Positions 44,754-55,157 of a stretch of 64,000 bases of DNA are shown here, in pieces (the stretch's first letter is position 1; the number at the start of each line of letters is the position of its first letter). This DNA comes from Clostridia bacterium (GTDB taxonomy: Bacteria > Bacillota > DSM-521 > Neomoorellales > Neomoorellaceae), in the NCBI GenBank assembly GCA_030445865.1, contig JASUSV010000005.1:19395-83394 (forward strand). The letters run 5' to 3'. The position numbers and the translations under genes are program-made. The notes under the pieces are model-generated. The model did no database searches and was not told where the DNA came from. It saw only the letters and a list, made by a program, of their open reading frames with translations.

Positions 44754-45683
44754 ATGTTTAAAATTCTCTTCGTCTGCACCGGTAATACCTGCCGCAGCAG
44801 CCTGGCGGCGGTTATTGCCGCCCAGGCGGCTGCCCGGCAGGGCTTCAGCCCTGAGGATATCCAGATATATTCGGCCGGGCTGGCCGCCGTAGAGGGTATG
44901 CCGGCGACGCCGGAGGCCATCCAGGCCGCGCGCGAAATGGGGTTAGACTTGAGCAACCACCGGGCTGCCGGGTTAACAGGGGAAATGGTAAAAGAGGCCG
45001 GCCTAATTTTAACTATGACCCGGGGCCATAAAGAAGCCCTGCTCAAACTTTACCCTGAAGCGCAGGGGAAAGTATTTACTCTTAAAGAGTACGTAAATCC
45101 GGGTTCCGCCGACCCGGACATCGCCGATCCTATCGGCCGGCCCCTTGAGGTCTACCGCCGCACCGCCCGCGAACTGGAGGAGCTAACTTCTAAACTGCTG
45201 GAGAAAGTAAGAAAGGTGATGCATTTGCGTCTGGCCCTCGGAAGCGATCACGGAGGCTTTAAGCTTAAAGAGGAAATTAAAAAATTTCTCGAGGAGCAGG
45301 GTATACCTTACCGCGACTTCGGTACTTTTAACGCCGAAGCGGTAGACTACCCGGATTTTGCCCGGCCGGTGGCCGAGGCTGTGGCCCGCGGCGAATGCGA
45401 TCGCGGCATTCTCTGCTGCGGCACCGGCATAGGGGTGGCCATTGCAGCCAATAAAGTGCCGGGTATCCGGGCGGCCTTATGCCACGATACTTTTTCGGCA
45501 AGGGCTGCACGCGAGCACAACGACGCCAACATCCTGACCATGGGAGAAAGGGTAATCGGCCCCGGGCTCGCCCGGGAGATCGTGGCCACCTGGCTGGCGT
45601 CCGAGTTTGCCGGGGGACGTCACGCCCGGCGGGTGGAAAAGATTAAGGCCATCGAGGAGGCCTACAACCGTGCCCGGCCTTAA
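44754..45683 (+). CDS. LMW protein-tyrosine phosphatase fused to ribose-5-phosphate isomerase B
   Basis: This is a 309-residue two-domain fusion. Residues 1-150 are a low-molecular-weight tyrosine (or arginine) phosphatase with the P-loop CTGNTCRS at residue 9 and the general-acid loop DPDIADPIGR near 123. From residue 156 (HLRLALGSDHGGFKLKEEI) it is RpiB, with the catalytic Cys region GILCCGTGIGVAIAANKV. An in-frame ATG at 45219 preceded by GAAAGGTG sits at the junction and might yield free RpiB. UPF0340 and comEB follow. Confidence 0.9.
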   Translation: MFKILFVCTGNTCRSSLAAVIAAQAAARQGFSPEDIQIYSAGLAAVEGMPATPEAIQAAREMGLDLSNHRAAGLTGEMVKEAGLILTMTRGHKEALLKLYPEAQGKVFTLKEYVNPGSADPDIADPIGRPLEVYRRTARELEELTSKLLEKVRKVMHLRLALGSDHGGFKLKEEIKKFLEEQGIPYRDFGTFNAEAVDYPDFARPVAEAVARGECDRGILCCGTGIGVAIAANKVPGIRAALCHDTFSARAAREHNDANILTMGERVIGPGLAREIVATWLASEFAGGRHARRVEKIKAIEEAYNRARP

Positions 45684-46221
45684 TCCCGAGGACATTGCCT
45701 CCCAGGTGGAGGAGGCGGCCAGATCCTTGCTGGCGGTCGCCGGCCTCAGGTGGGGGGAAATCCTGGTGGCGGGCTGCAGTACGAGCGAGATTGCCGGGCA
45801 CCGCATCGGAACCGCTTCCTCCCTGGAGCTGGGACAGGCCGTCCTGCAGGGCCTGCTCAGGGCGACGCAGGAGGCCCAGGTCTACCTCGCCGTCCAGTGC
45901 TGCGAGCACTTAAACCGCGCCCTGGTAGTGGAAGAGCCTTTAATAGCCCGCTACGGGTTGGAGCAGGTGACCGTCGTTCCTACCTTGAAAGCCGGAGGCG
46001 CCCTGGCTACGGCGGCTTTCGCCGACTTTTACCGGCCGGTAGTAGTGGCCCGCATCCAGGCCCATGCCGGTATAGATATCGGCGCCACCCTAATCGGCAT
46101 GCACCTGCGGCCGGTAGCCGTGCCGGTGCGTATTAATCTTAAAACCATCGGCGCGGCTCCCCTGATCCTGGCCCGCACCCGGCCGCCCCTTATCGGCGGC
46201 GAGCGGGCTGTATACCGTTAA
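45670..46221 (+). CDS. UPF0340/YwlG family protein
   Basis: This 183-residue protein matches the UPF0340 (YwlG) family: [15 protein letters not shown] near residue 33, [12 protein letters not shown] near 75, and [22 protein letters not shown] near 135. GTG 45670 has GAGGAGG 8 bp upstream and overlaps the fusion gene's end by 14 bp. The order YwlE-like, RpiB, YwlG, ComEB follows the Firmicute ywl cluster. Function unknown. Confidence 0.87.
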   Translation: MPGLNPEDIASQVEEAARSLLAVAGLRWGEILVAGCSTSEIAGHRIGTASSLELGQAVLQGLLRATQEAQVYLAVQCCEHLNRALVVEEPLIARYGLEQVTVVPTLKAGGALATAAFADFYRPVVVARIQAHAGIDIGATLIGMHLRPVAVPVRINLKTIGAAPLILARTRPPLIGGERAVYR

Positions 46222-46232
46222 GAGGTGAGGGT

Positions 46233-46676
46233 ATGGCCCGGCCGGACTGGGATACCTATTTCTTAGAGATAACGCGCGTGGTGGCCACCCGCTCGACCTG
46301 CCTGCGGCGGCAGGTGGGTGCTATAATCGTCAAGGAACGGCGGATTTTAAGCACCGGCTATAACGGCGCGCCGACGGGGCTGAAGCACTGCAGCGAGACG
46401 GGTTGCCTGCGGCAAGAGCTCGGCGTGCCGTCCGGCGAGCGCCATGAGCTTTGCCGGGGCCTCCACGCCGAACAGAACGCCATCATCCAGGCGGCCGTTC
46501 ACGGCGTTAGCATTGCCGGCGGCACCATTTACGTAACCTGCCAGCCCTGTGTGGTCTGCGCTAAAATGATCATTAATGCCAACCTTCGCCGCGTAGTATG
46601 CGCCGGCGGCTACCCGGACCGGCTGGCAGCGGAAATGCTGGCGGCGGCCGGGATTGCCGTGGAAGTTAAAGGTTAA
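46233..46676 (+). CDS. comEB: dCMP deaminase family protein
   Basis: The 147-residue zinc deaminase has HAEQNAI near residue 76 (His ligand and catalytic Glu) and the Cys ligands in [10 protein letters not shown] near 105. It resembles ComEB-type dCMP deaminases, which feed dUMP to thymidylate synthesis. An extra internal insert [14 protein letters not shown] is typical of this family. It lies 11 bp after the UPF0340 gene. Confidence 0.92.
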   Translation: MARPDWDTYFLEITRVVATRSTCLRRQVGAIIVKERRILSTGYNGAPTGLKHCSETGCLRQELGVPSGERHELCRGLHAEQNAIIQAAVHGVSIAGGTIYVTCQPCVVCAKMIINANLRRVVCAGGYPDRLAAEMLAAAGIAVEVKG

Positions 46677-46695
46677 CCTAAAAGGAGCGTTATCT

Positions 46696-47865
46696 TTGCC
46701 ACCTTATAAGATCTTAGCGGTGTTTGGTACCCGCCCGGAAGCCATCAAAATGGCGCCGGTAGTGCTGGAGCTGCAGCGCCACCCCCAGGATTTTGACTGC
46801 CGGGTGGCCGTCACCGCCCAGCACCGGGAAATGCTCGACCAGGTATTAAACCTCTTCGCCATTGAGCCCGACTACGACCTAAACATTATGCAGGCCCGCC
46901 AGAGCCTGGAGGAAGTTACCACCAGGGCGCTGGAGGGGCTGTCGGCGGTGATAGCCCGGGAGCAGCCGGATATGGTGTTGGTTCACGGCGACACCACCAC
47001 CACTTTTGTCGCCGCCCTGGCTGCCTTTTATCACCACAAGCAGGTCGGCCATGTGGAGGCCGGCCTGCGTACCGGCCAGAAATACGCTCCTTTCCCCGAA
47101 GAAATGAACCGCCGCCTGGCAGGAGTTCTGGCTGACCTCCACTTTGCGCCCACGATTACGGCCAAAGACAACTTGTTGCGCGAGGGCGTACCGGAAGAAA
47201 ATATTTACGTTACCGGCAACACGGTCATCGACGCCCTGCTGGCCACCGTCCGCCCGCATTATTCTTTTGGGGATCTCGATTTACCGCCCGCTCTTTTTGA
47301 CGGCCATAAGGTGATTCTGCTTACCGCCCACCGGCGGGAAAACTGGGGCGAGCCCATGCGCGCAATCTTCCGGGCCCTGCGCGACCTGGTGCGGTCCCAC
47401 CCGGAAGCGGCCGTAATCTTTCCGGTGCACAAGAACCCGCTGGTGCGGGAAAGCGCCACCGCCATCCTCGGCGGCCAGGAGCGCATTTACCTCCTGGAGC
47501 CCCTCGCCTACGAGCCTTTCGTCAACTTGATGGCCCGCTCTTACCTGGTCTTAACGGATTCCGGCGGCCTGCAGGAAGAAGCCCCGGCCCTGGGGAAGCC
47601 GGTGCTGGTCCTGCGGGAGGTTACCGAGCGGCCCGAAGCGGTAGAATCCGGTACCGTGCGTTTGGTGGGGACGAGCTATAAAAAAGTTTATGAACACGTC
47701 CATGAACTGCTCGAGGACGAGGAGTCCTACCGCCGCATGGCCCAGGCGGTGAACCCTTACGGCGACGGCCTTGCTTCCCGCCGCATCTATCTGGCTTTAC
47801 GCTACCACTTTGGCCTGGAGGTTTTGCGACCCGAGGAATTTTTAGCGAAGCGAAAGGATTTTTAA
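46696..47865 (+). CDS. wecB: UDP-N-acetylglucosamine 2-epimerase (non-hydrolysing)
   Basis: This enzyme makes UDP-ManNAc for wall teichoic acid or other surface polymers. The 389-residue protein opens KILAVFGTRPEAIKMAPVVLEL and contains VHGDTTTTFVAALAAFYH, VEAGLRTG, LTAHRRENWG and LTDSGGLQEEAPALGKPVLVLR, the full family signature. TTG 46696 has AAAGGAGCG about 7 bp upstream. The TagA-type gene at 62963 would use the product. Confidence 0.95.
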   Translation: MPPYKILAVFGTRPEAIKMAPVVLELQRHPQDFDCRVAVTAQHREMLDQVLNLFAIEPDYDLNIMQARQSLEEVTTRALEGLSAVIAREQPDMVLVHGDTTTTFVAALAAFYHHKQVGHVEAGLRTGQKYAPFPEEMNRRLAGVLADLHFAPTITAKDNLLREGVPEENIYVTGNTVIDALLATVRPHYSFGDLDLPPALFDGHKVILLTAHRRENWGEPMRAIFRALRDLVRSHPEAAVIFPVHKNPLVRESATAILGGQERIYLLEPLAYEPFVNLMARSYLVLTDSGGLQEEAPALGKPVLVLREVTERPEAVESGTVRLVGTSYKKVYEHVHELLEDEESYRRMAQAVNPYGDGLASRRIYLALRYHFGLEVLRPEEFLAKRKDF

Positions 47866-47930
47866 CTTGGACGCAGAAGTTACATAAATAATTAAGGGTT
47901 TTTGCGGGAAAATTTAACAGTGGTGCGCTT

Positions 47931-48203
47931 GTGAAGAAGCAACAGTACTGGCAGTATGCAAAATATGCCAACCTGGCCGTGTCCCTGGGCCTGACTATGG
48001 CGGCGGCCATTTTTTTGGGCTACTGGGGCGGGAGCTGGCTGGATAAAAAGCTGGGCACCGCTCCCTGGCTGATGCTCCTGGGGATGCTGCTGGGGGTAGC
48101 TGTGGGTTTTCGCGGCATATTAAGTGAAATCAAAGCCTTGGAAAAGGATTTGTCAGGGGTTAAGATAAGTGATAGAGAAGACAAACACAAACCTAAACCA
48201 TGA
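47931..48203 (+). CDS. atpZ: ATP synthase accessory protein AtpZ-like
   Basis: This 90-residue protein has two hydrophobic helices (about 13-32 and 43-63) separated by GYWGGSWLDKKLG, the AtpZ/AtpQ signature, and a charged tail. It heads the ATP synthase operon. AtpZ is implicated in assembly or Mg transport. The start is GTG 47931. A weak promoter (TTGGAC, 16 bp, TAATTA from 47867) may lie just upstream. Confidence 0.85.
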   Translation: MKKQQYWQYAKYANLAVSLGLTMAAAIFLGYWGGSWLDKKLGTAPWLMLLGMLLGVAVGFRGILSEIKALEKDLSGVKISDREDKHKPKP

Positions 48204-48546
48204 AATTACCATGTTGTGCCTTGGGGGCATCATGGCAGCCGGAGGCCTGATGTTTAAGCAGCCCCTTTTCAGCCTCGGCGTGCTGGTTGCCCTGCCGGTA
48301 AGCCTGCTCATGTACCGCTGGATGGCGGCTACCCTGGTAAAGGTGGAAAAGCTGCCGCCCCGGCGGGCCCACAATATCCTTTTAGGGCGCGCCCTGCTGC
48401 GAATGTTCCTCTTTTTTCCCATTTTGGCGGCAGCGGCCCTTCCGGGCCCGGCCTTTCTATTGGGAGTTTTAAGCGGGCTCGTCCTGCAAATGCTTTCTCA
48501 TTTTACGGAAGCCGTTTGGCTGGTCGTGAAGAAAGGGGGGAAATAG
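48169..48546 (+). CDS. atpI: ATP synthase subunit I
   Basis: This 125-residue, mostly hydrophobic protein fits AtpI, a chaperone for assembly of the c-ring. Four helices are visible at about 15-28, 33-50, 70-90 and 92-118. GTG 48169 lies inside the end of atpZ, so the two are coupled. atpB starts 9 bp after it. Confidence 0.82.
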   Translation: MIEKTNTNLNHEITMLCLGGIMAAGGLMFKQPLFSLGVLVALPVSLLMYRWMAATLVKVEKLPPRRAHNILLGRALLRMFLFFPILAAAALPGPAFLLGVLSGLVLQMLSHFTEAVWLVVKKGGK

Positions 48547-48555
48547 AAGAAACCA

Positions 48556-49245
48556 ATGTCGGAAAAAATTCAGGAACTGGCCACGATCATGGACCACATG
48601 CGCCCCCATATAATCTTTCATATTGGCCCCATCCCGGTTACCTCCACGGTGGTCAATACCTGGATTATCATGGCCCTGCTCTTTTTATTCTTCTTCTGGC
48701 TTTCGCGCAACTTGCGCTATTTCCCGCGGGGCGTCCAGCATATTCCGGAGCTTCTTCTAGAATTTTTTGGCAACCTTTTAGAAGAAGCTATGGGCAAGGA
48801 AGGGCGGCGCTATTTGCCGCTGGTGGCCACGCTGTTTATCTTTATTTTAAGCCTCAACCTCGCCTGGCTGGTTCCCACCATGAAGCCGCCGACTATGGAT
48901 TTGAGCACCACGGCTGCTTTCGGCGTAACCACCATCATTCTGGTCCAGTTGATCGGCATCCGCAAGAAAGGCCTGGTGGGGTACATCAAGCACTTTTTCA
49001 GCCCCATGCCTTTCCTTTTCCCTTTGAATGTCGTTGAGGAACTGGTGAAGCCGGTTTCCCTCTCCCTCCGTCTTTTCGGCAACATCTTCGGCGAAAAGAT
49101 GGTGGTAACCATTTTACTCATCCTGGTGCCCTTCCTTTTGCCGACCCCGGTTATGCTTCTGGGGTTGCTTATGGGCCTTATCCAGGCCTTTGTTTTTACG
49201 TTATTAACCATAACCTATATTGCCAACTTCATCCACGGACATTAA
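48556..49245 (+). CDS. atpB: ATP synthase subunit a
   Basis: Subunit a (229 residues) forms the two half-channels for ions beside the c-ring. The essential arginine is in KPVSLSLRLFGNIFGEKMV near residue 168, and the last helix ends FTLLTITYIANFIHGH. About five membrane helices are present. It starts at ATG 48556. Confidence 0.95.
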   Translation: MSEKIQELATIMDHMRPHIIFHIGPIPVTSTVVNTWIIMALLFLFFFWLSRNLRYFPRGVQHIPELLLEFFGNLLEEAMGKEGRRYLPLVATLFIFILSLNLAWLVPTMKPPTMDLSTTAAFGVTTIILVQLIGIRKKGLVGYIKHFFSPMPFLFPLNVVEELVKPVSLSLRLFGNIFGEKMVVTILLILVPFLLPTPVMLLGLLMGLIQAFVFTLLTITYIANFIHGH

Positions 49246-49265
49246 ATTTTTAAGGAGGAACAGCT

Positions 49266-49484
49266 ATGCTAGGTTTTATCGGTGTAGCACTGGCTATCGG
49301 TCTTGCTGCTCTGGGTTCTGCTTTAGGTCAGGGTATCGCTTCGCGGGGGGCTATGGAGGGCATTGCCCGCCAGCCGGAATCTTCAGGGGATATTCGCACG
49401 ACCCTGCTTTTAGCCCTGGCCTTTATGGAAGCTTTAACCCTCTTCTCCTTCGTCATCGCCATCCTCATGTGGACCAAGCTGTAA
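49266..49484 (+). CDS. atpE: ATP synthase subunit c
   Basis: The 72-residue proteolipid forms the rotor ring. Two helices flank the polar loop ARQPESSG. The ion-binding glutamate is E55 in [10 protein letters not shown]. The residue after E55 is Ala, not the Ser found in the ES(T) motif of Na+-binding rings, though a Gln (Q22) is present in helix 1. This favours H+ coupling. AGGAGGA precedes the ATG. Confidence 0.95.
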   Translation: MLGFIGVALAIGLAALGSALGQGIASRGAMEGIARQPESSGDIRTTLLLALAFMEALTLFSFVIAILMWTKL

Positions 49485-49521
49485 GCTCGTGAGGTTGCGG
49501 GACAAAGGAGGGAGGTTTTTT

Positions 49522-50028
49522 GTGGAGGCAGTTTTTGAGGCTCTGAACTTTAACGTCTGGAGCTTTCTTCTCCAGGCTTTGGATTTGCTGATAGTCTTAG
49601 GCGTGCTCTACCTTTTGCTCCATAAGCCCCTGGGCCAGCTCATGGCTCAGCGGGAACAGAAAGTCGAGGCTACTCTGGCCGAGGCCGCTGCGGCCAAGGA
49701 CAAGGCGGAGTCGCTGCTGGCCGAGTATCAAAAGAAACTAAATGCGGCCCGCAAAGAGGCCCAGGAAATCGTCGAGCAGGCCAGGGCCTTAAGCGAGAAG
49801 ACTCGTGAGGAAATCCTTGCCGAGGCCAAAGCTCAGGCGGAGCGCACCTTGGCGGAAGCCCGACGGGAAATAGAAGCGGAAAAGGCGAGGGCCTTAAAGG
49901 AGATCCGGGAAGAAGCGGCTACCCTGGCCGTCCTGGCGGCCGGCAAGGTTATCGAGAGGGCGCTGACCGATGCCGACCATGAGCGGCTGGCGCGGCAGTT
50001 CCTCAGCGAAGTGGGGCAGCTGCAATGA
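49522..50028 (+). CDS. atpF: ATP synthase subunit b
   Basis: Subunit b (168 residues) is the peripheral stalk: one N-terminal membrane helix (about 10-31), then a long charged coiled coil rich in Ala/Glu/Lys. GTG 49522 is chosen because GGAGGGAGG lies 6 bp upstream; an in-frame GTG at 49489 would add 11 polar residues. It overlaps atpH by 4 bp. Confidence 0.94.
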   Translation: MEAVFEALNFNVWSFLLQALDLLIVLGVLYLLLHKPLGQLMAQREQKVEATLAEAAAAKDKAESLLAEYQKKLNAARKEAQEIVEQARALSEKTREEILAEAKAQAERTLAEARREIEAEKARALKEIREEAATLAVLAAGKVIERALTDADHERLARQFLSEVGQLQ

Positions 50029-50591
50029 ACGAGCGGACGGTTGCCCGGCGCTATGCCCGGGCTTTGCTGGACATAGGCCGGGAGCGGCAAAACCTCGATG
50101 CCCTTCGGGAAGAACTCAACCGCCTGGTAAAATTGTTGCAGGAGAACAGCGACTTGCACCGCCTCCTGGCGCACCGGCTCATACCGGCGCGGCAAAAGAA
50201 GGCCGTTATAGGCGAAATTTTGCCCGGCCTTGACCCTGTTTTAAAAAACTTTCTCTATCTTCTCCTGGATAAACGGCGCGAGCGCTATCTGCCGGCTATA
50301 GCTTCCGAGTTTTCCCGCTTGGTAGATCGCGAGAGGCGCGTGCTGGAAGTAGAGGTTTACTCGGCGGTACCCCTGCCGGAAGAAATTCAGGAGGAATTAA
50401 AAACCAGTCTGGGTGTCCGGACATCCCAACAAGTACGCTTGAACTGGTTTATAAAGCCGGAGCTTATCGGAGGCCTGGTGCTGCGGGTCGGCGACCGGGT
50501 ATGGGACGGCAGTATAAAAGGGCGCTTGGAGCGCCTGCGCGAGCGGCTGCTCCGGGGAGATAGAGGCGAAAGAGAGGTGCATCTTATTTGA
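50025..50591 (+). CDS. atpH: ATP synthase subunit delta
   Basis: Subunit delta (188 residues) joins the stalk to the top of F1. It begins [18 protein letters not shown] and ends with the conserved [24 protein letters not shown]. It overlaps atpF and atpA by 4 bp each, indicating tight translational coupling. Confidence 0.95.
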   Translation: MNERTVARRYARALLDIGRERQNLDALREELNRLVKLLQENSDLHRLLAHRLIPARQKKAVIGEILPGLDPVLKNFLYLLLDKRRERYLPAIASEFSRLVDRERRVLEVEVYSAVPLPEEIQEELKTSLGVRTSQQVRLNWFIKPELIGGLVLRVGDRVWDGSIKGRLERLRERLLRGDRGEREVHLI

Positions 50592-52105
50592 GCCTTAGGC
50601 CGGATGAAATAAGCAGTATTATAAAAACCCAGATCGAGCAGTACCAGGCCGAGGTGGAAGTGGCCGAGGTCGGCACCGTCATCCAGGTAGGCGACGGCAT
50701 AGCCCGCGTTTATGGCCTGGAGCGGGCCATGGCCGGTGAACTCGTGGAATTCCCCGGCGGCCTTTACGGTATGGTCTTAAACCTGGAAGAAGATAGCGTG
50801 GGCTGCGTCATTTTGGGTCCTTTTACCCACATTAAAGAGGGGGACCAGGTCAAGCGCACCGGCCGTATTGTAGAAGTGCCCGTGGGCGAGGCTTTAATTG
50901 GCCGCGTGGTTAATGCCATGGGCCAGCCCATCGACGGGAAGGGCCCCATAAAGACCGACCGCTTCCGGCCGGTAGAATTTAAGGCTCCCGGCGTCATCTA
51001 TCGCCGGCCCGTCAATACCCCTCTCCAGACGGGTATAAAGGCCATTGATTCCATGGTGCCCATCGGGCGGGGACAGCGGGAATTGATCATCGGCGACCGC
51101 CAGACAGGGAAGACGGCCATCGCCGTAGATACTATACTCAACCAAAAAGGGCAGAACGTGATCTGCATTTATGTGGCTATCGGCCAGAAGGCTTCCACCG
51201 TAGCCGGGGTCGTCCAGCGGTTGCAGGAAGCCGGAGCCATGGATTATACCATCGTGGTTTCGGCTACGGCCAGCGAGCCGGCCCCCATGCTTTACATCGC
51301 CCCTTACGCCGGCTGCGCCATGGGCGAATACTTCATGTACGAGCAGCATAGAGATGTGCTGTGTATTTACGACGACCTTTCCAAGCATGCGGCCGCCTAC
51401 CGCGAACTTTCCCTGCTCCTGCGGCGGCCCCCGGGCCGCGAGGCCTACCCTGGCGACGTTTTTTATCTGCACTCGCGCCTGTTGGAAAGGGCGGCCCGCC
51501 TTTCCGACGCCATGGGCGGCGGCTCCCTTACCGCCCTACCGATAATCGAGACCCAGGCCGGCGACGTTTCGGCCTATATCCCTACCAACGTCATTTCTAT
51601 CACCGACGGGCAGATTTACCTAGAATCCGATCTTTTCTACGCCGGCGTGCGGCCGGCCATTAACGTGGGCCTTTCGGTTTCACGTGTCGGCGGCGCGGCC
51701 CAGATCAAGGCCATGAAACAGGTGGCCGGCCGGCTGCGCCTGGACCTGGCCCAGTACCGCGAGCTGGCCGCCTTTGCCCAGTTCGGCTCCGATCTGGATA
51801 AGGCCACCCAGGCCAGGCTGGCCCGGGGCGAGCGCATGGTGGAAATTTTAAAGCAGGACCAATACGAGCCCATGCCGGTCGAGGAGCAGGTAGCGGTTAT
51901 CTACGCCGCCGTCAACGGTTACCTGGACGACCTGCCGGTAGAGCGGGTGCGCTCCTTTGAAAAAGGCTTCTTGAGCTTCTTAAGATCCAACCGCCCGGAG
52001 GTCTTGGCCGGCATCAGAGAAAAAAAGGAACTGGACGACGACCTCACCGGTAGGCTTAAAAAGGCCATAGAAGAGTTTAAGGCCACTTTTGTAGGGGAGA
52101 GTTAG
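50588..52105 (+). CDS. atpA: ATP synthase subunit alpha
   Basis: Subunit alpha (505 residues) carries the non-catalytic nucleotide sites of F1. Walker A is [10 protein letters not shown] near residue 170, and [23 protein letters not shown] is a family landmark. The start is TTG 50588, overlapping the atpH stop (TTGA). GAGAGGTG lies upstream. Confidence 0.97.
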   Translation: MSLRPDEISSIIKTQIEQYQAEVEVAEVGTVIQVGDGIARVYGLERAMAGELVEFPGGLYGMVLNLEEDSVGCVILGPFTHIKEGDQVKRTGRIVEVPVGEALIGRVVNAMGQPIDGKGPIKTDRFRPVEFKAPGVIYRRPVNTPLQTGIKAIDSMVPIGRGQRELIIGDRQTGKTAIAVDTILNQKGQNVICIYVAIGQKASTVAGVVQRLQEAGAMDYTIVVSATASEPAPMLYIAPYAGCAMGEYFMYEQHRDVLCIYDDLSKHAAAYRELSLLLRRPPGREAYPGDVFYLHSRLLERAARLSDAMGGGSLTALPIIETQAGDVSAYIPTNVISITDGQIYLESDLFYAGVRPAINVGLSVSRVGGAAQIKAMKQVAGRLRLDLAQYRELAAFAQFGSDLDKATQARLARGERMVEILKQDQYEPMPVEEQVAVIYAAVNGYLDDLPVERVRSFEKGFLSFLRSNRPEVLAGIREKKELDDDLTGRLKKAIEEFKATFVGES

Positions 52106-52109
52106 GTCT

Positions 52110-52964
52110 ATGCCCAGCATGCGGGATCTTAAGCGCCGCATCCGCAGCATCCAGAACACCCAGCATATCACCCGGGCCATGAAGATGGTGGCTGCCGCCA
52201 AGCTGCGCAAAGCCCAGGAGAGGGTGGTGGCGGCCCGCCCCTACGCCGATAAGCTGGTTGAGGTAATCGGGAGGCTTGCCCCTACGGCCGACATGGAAGG
52301 GCAGCCTCTGCTGGCGACACGGGAAGTTAAAAAGTCCGGTTACGTGCTCATTACTGCCGACCGGGGCCTGTGCGGTGGTTATAACGCCAACCTGATACGT
52401 TTTACCCAGGAAAAGCTGGCCGTCGAGAAGAGGCCGGTAGCGCTGGTGACGGTAGGCCGCAAGGGCCGGGATTTCTTCCGGCGCCGGGAGGTCGAGATCG
52501 TCCGCGCCTATACCGACATCGGCGATGAACCGGATATGTTCCAGGCCCGGGAACTGGCCCGTCACCTGATGGACCTGTTTCTTGGAGGTAGCCTGGATGA
52601 AATAAACCTGATATATACCCGCTTTTATTCGGCCATCCGGCAAGTACCCATGACTCAGCGCCTTCTGCCCGTAGTTTCGCCTGCAGGAAAGGAGGCAGAG
52701 GCGCCGGGAGAGTACCTTTACGAGCCCTCACCGGCCACCGTCCTCGGCGCCCTCCTGCCTCGTTATGTTGAGGTGCAGGTCTACCGGGCCCTGCTGGAAG
52801 CCAAGGCCAGCGAGCACGGGGCGCGCATGACGGCTATGGACAACGCCACCGAAAACGCCGCCGAAATGATCGCCAAATTAACCCTGGATTTCAACCGCGC
52901 CCGCCAGGCGGCCATTACCAGGGAGATCTCGGAGATCGTCAGCGGCGCGGAAGCCTTGAAATAG
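52110..52964 (+). CDS. atpG: ATP synthase subunit gamma
   Basis: Subunit gamma (284 residues) is the central shaft. It begins [20 protein letters not shown] and ends with [28 protein letters not shown]. The stop TAG takes its final G from the first base of element R4. Without the insertion the codon would have been TAA, since the 8-bp repeat TTGAAATA reads on into AAAGG at the far side. Protein sequence is unchanged. Confidence 0.96.
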   Translation: MPSMRDLKRRIRSIQNTQHITRAMKMVAAAKLRKAQERVVAARPYADKLVEVIGRLAPTADMEGQPLLATREVKKSGYVLITADRGLCGGYNANLIRFTQEKLAVEKRPVALVTVGRKGRDFFRRREVEIVRAYTDIGDEPDMFQARELARHLMDLFLGGSLDEINLIYTRFYSAIRQVPMTQRLLPVVSPAGKEAEAPGEYLYEPSPATVLGALLPRYVEVQVYRALLEAKASEHGARMTAMDNATENAAEMIAKLTLDFNRARQAAITREISEIVSGAEALK

Positions 52965-53219
52965 GTGCTCCCGAAAGGAGTATGAAAATGCCGGGGGTGC
53001 TGGCGGCGAGCGACTTTGGGCGAGCGCTTGCGGGCCGTTGGCGAGAGGGAGCCCGGAGGCGGGGCCGAGGACAGGATGTCCGAGGCCGGCCACTTAAGTC
53101 TGTGATGCCGAATTGGCCGGGGACCCCGCCGGAGGGCGAGAGGGAGCCTTACGGCCCGCAAGCGAGCCCTCAGGAGCGAGCTCCAGCACCCCCGGCAGGG
53201 GAAATGTTTCGGAAGCATG
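52964..53219 (+). repeat. R element copy 4 (between atpG and atpD)
   Basis: This is a 256-bp copy from GGTGCTCCCGAAAG to GTTTCGGAAGCATG. It is flanked by the perfect 8-bp direct repeat TTGAAATA (52956-52963 and 53220-53227), a clear target-site duplication. The second stem here is GCCGGGGGTGCTGG with CCAGCACCCCCGGC, fully paired, using base pairs different from those of copies 1 and 2. It lies inside the ATP synthase operon, 23 bp before atpD. Confidence 0.92.
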
Positions 53220-53223
53220 TTGA

Positions 53224-54636
<1,413 letters not shown>

Positions 54637-54637
54637 C

Positions 54638-55066
54638 GTGGCCGAAGCTGCAACTGCCGCCGGCGAGTTAACCCTGGAAGTAGTTACCCCGGAAAGAGTT
54701 GTTTTAAAAACCAAAGCCGTAAGCGCCCGCTTGCCGGGCGTCCTGGGCTACCTCGGCGTGCTGCCGGGGCATACGCCCTTGGCTACCGCGCTCCAGGCCG
54801 GCGTCGTTTTTTACCGCGATGCCGCCGGGGAAGAAAAGCGCGTGGCTGTGAGCGGTGGCTTTTTGGAAATCGGCCACGACCGGGTAATCGTGCTGGCCGA
54901 TACGGCGGAAAGGGCGGAAGAAATAGATGTAGAGCGGGCTCGCCAGGCTAAGGAGCGGGCCGAGAGGCGCTTGAAAGAAAGGCCGCCGGGCCTGGACGTG
55001 GCCCGGGCCGAAAGCGCTCTGAGGCGGGCCATTGCCCGGCTGAAGGCCGCCGGTGAGCTGGAGTAG
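54638..55066 (+). CDS. atpC: ATP synthase subunit epsilon
   Basis: Subunit epsilon (142 residues) has the beta-sandwich start LTLEVVTPERVVLKTKAVSA and LPGVLGYLGVLPGHTPL, and a C-terminal two-helix region (from about 90) that can inhibit hydrolysis. The start is GTG, 1 bp after the atpD stop. It ends the operon. The next 90 bp contain no clear terminator. Confidence 0.95.
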   Translation: MAEAATAAGELTLEVVTPERVVLKTKAVSARLPGVLGYLGVLPGHTPLATALQAGVVFYRDAAGEEKRVAVSGGFLEIGHDRVIVLADTAERAEEIDVERARQAKERAERRLKERPPGLDVARAESALRRAIARLKAAGELE

Positions 55067-55157
55067 TAAAAATTAGCCGCCCCAGGATTATTCTGTTATC
55101 CCCCTGGCAAGAATAGGTGTAAGAATATCGAGATCCAAAGCCGGGGGGATTGTTATT

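Noticed and set aside
49266..49484. Na+-translocating ATP synthase
   Set aside because: The glutamate is followed by Ala rather than Ser, so the standard Na+ ligand set is incomplete.
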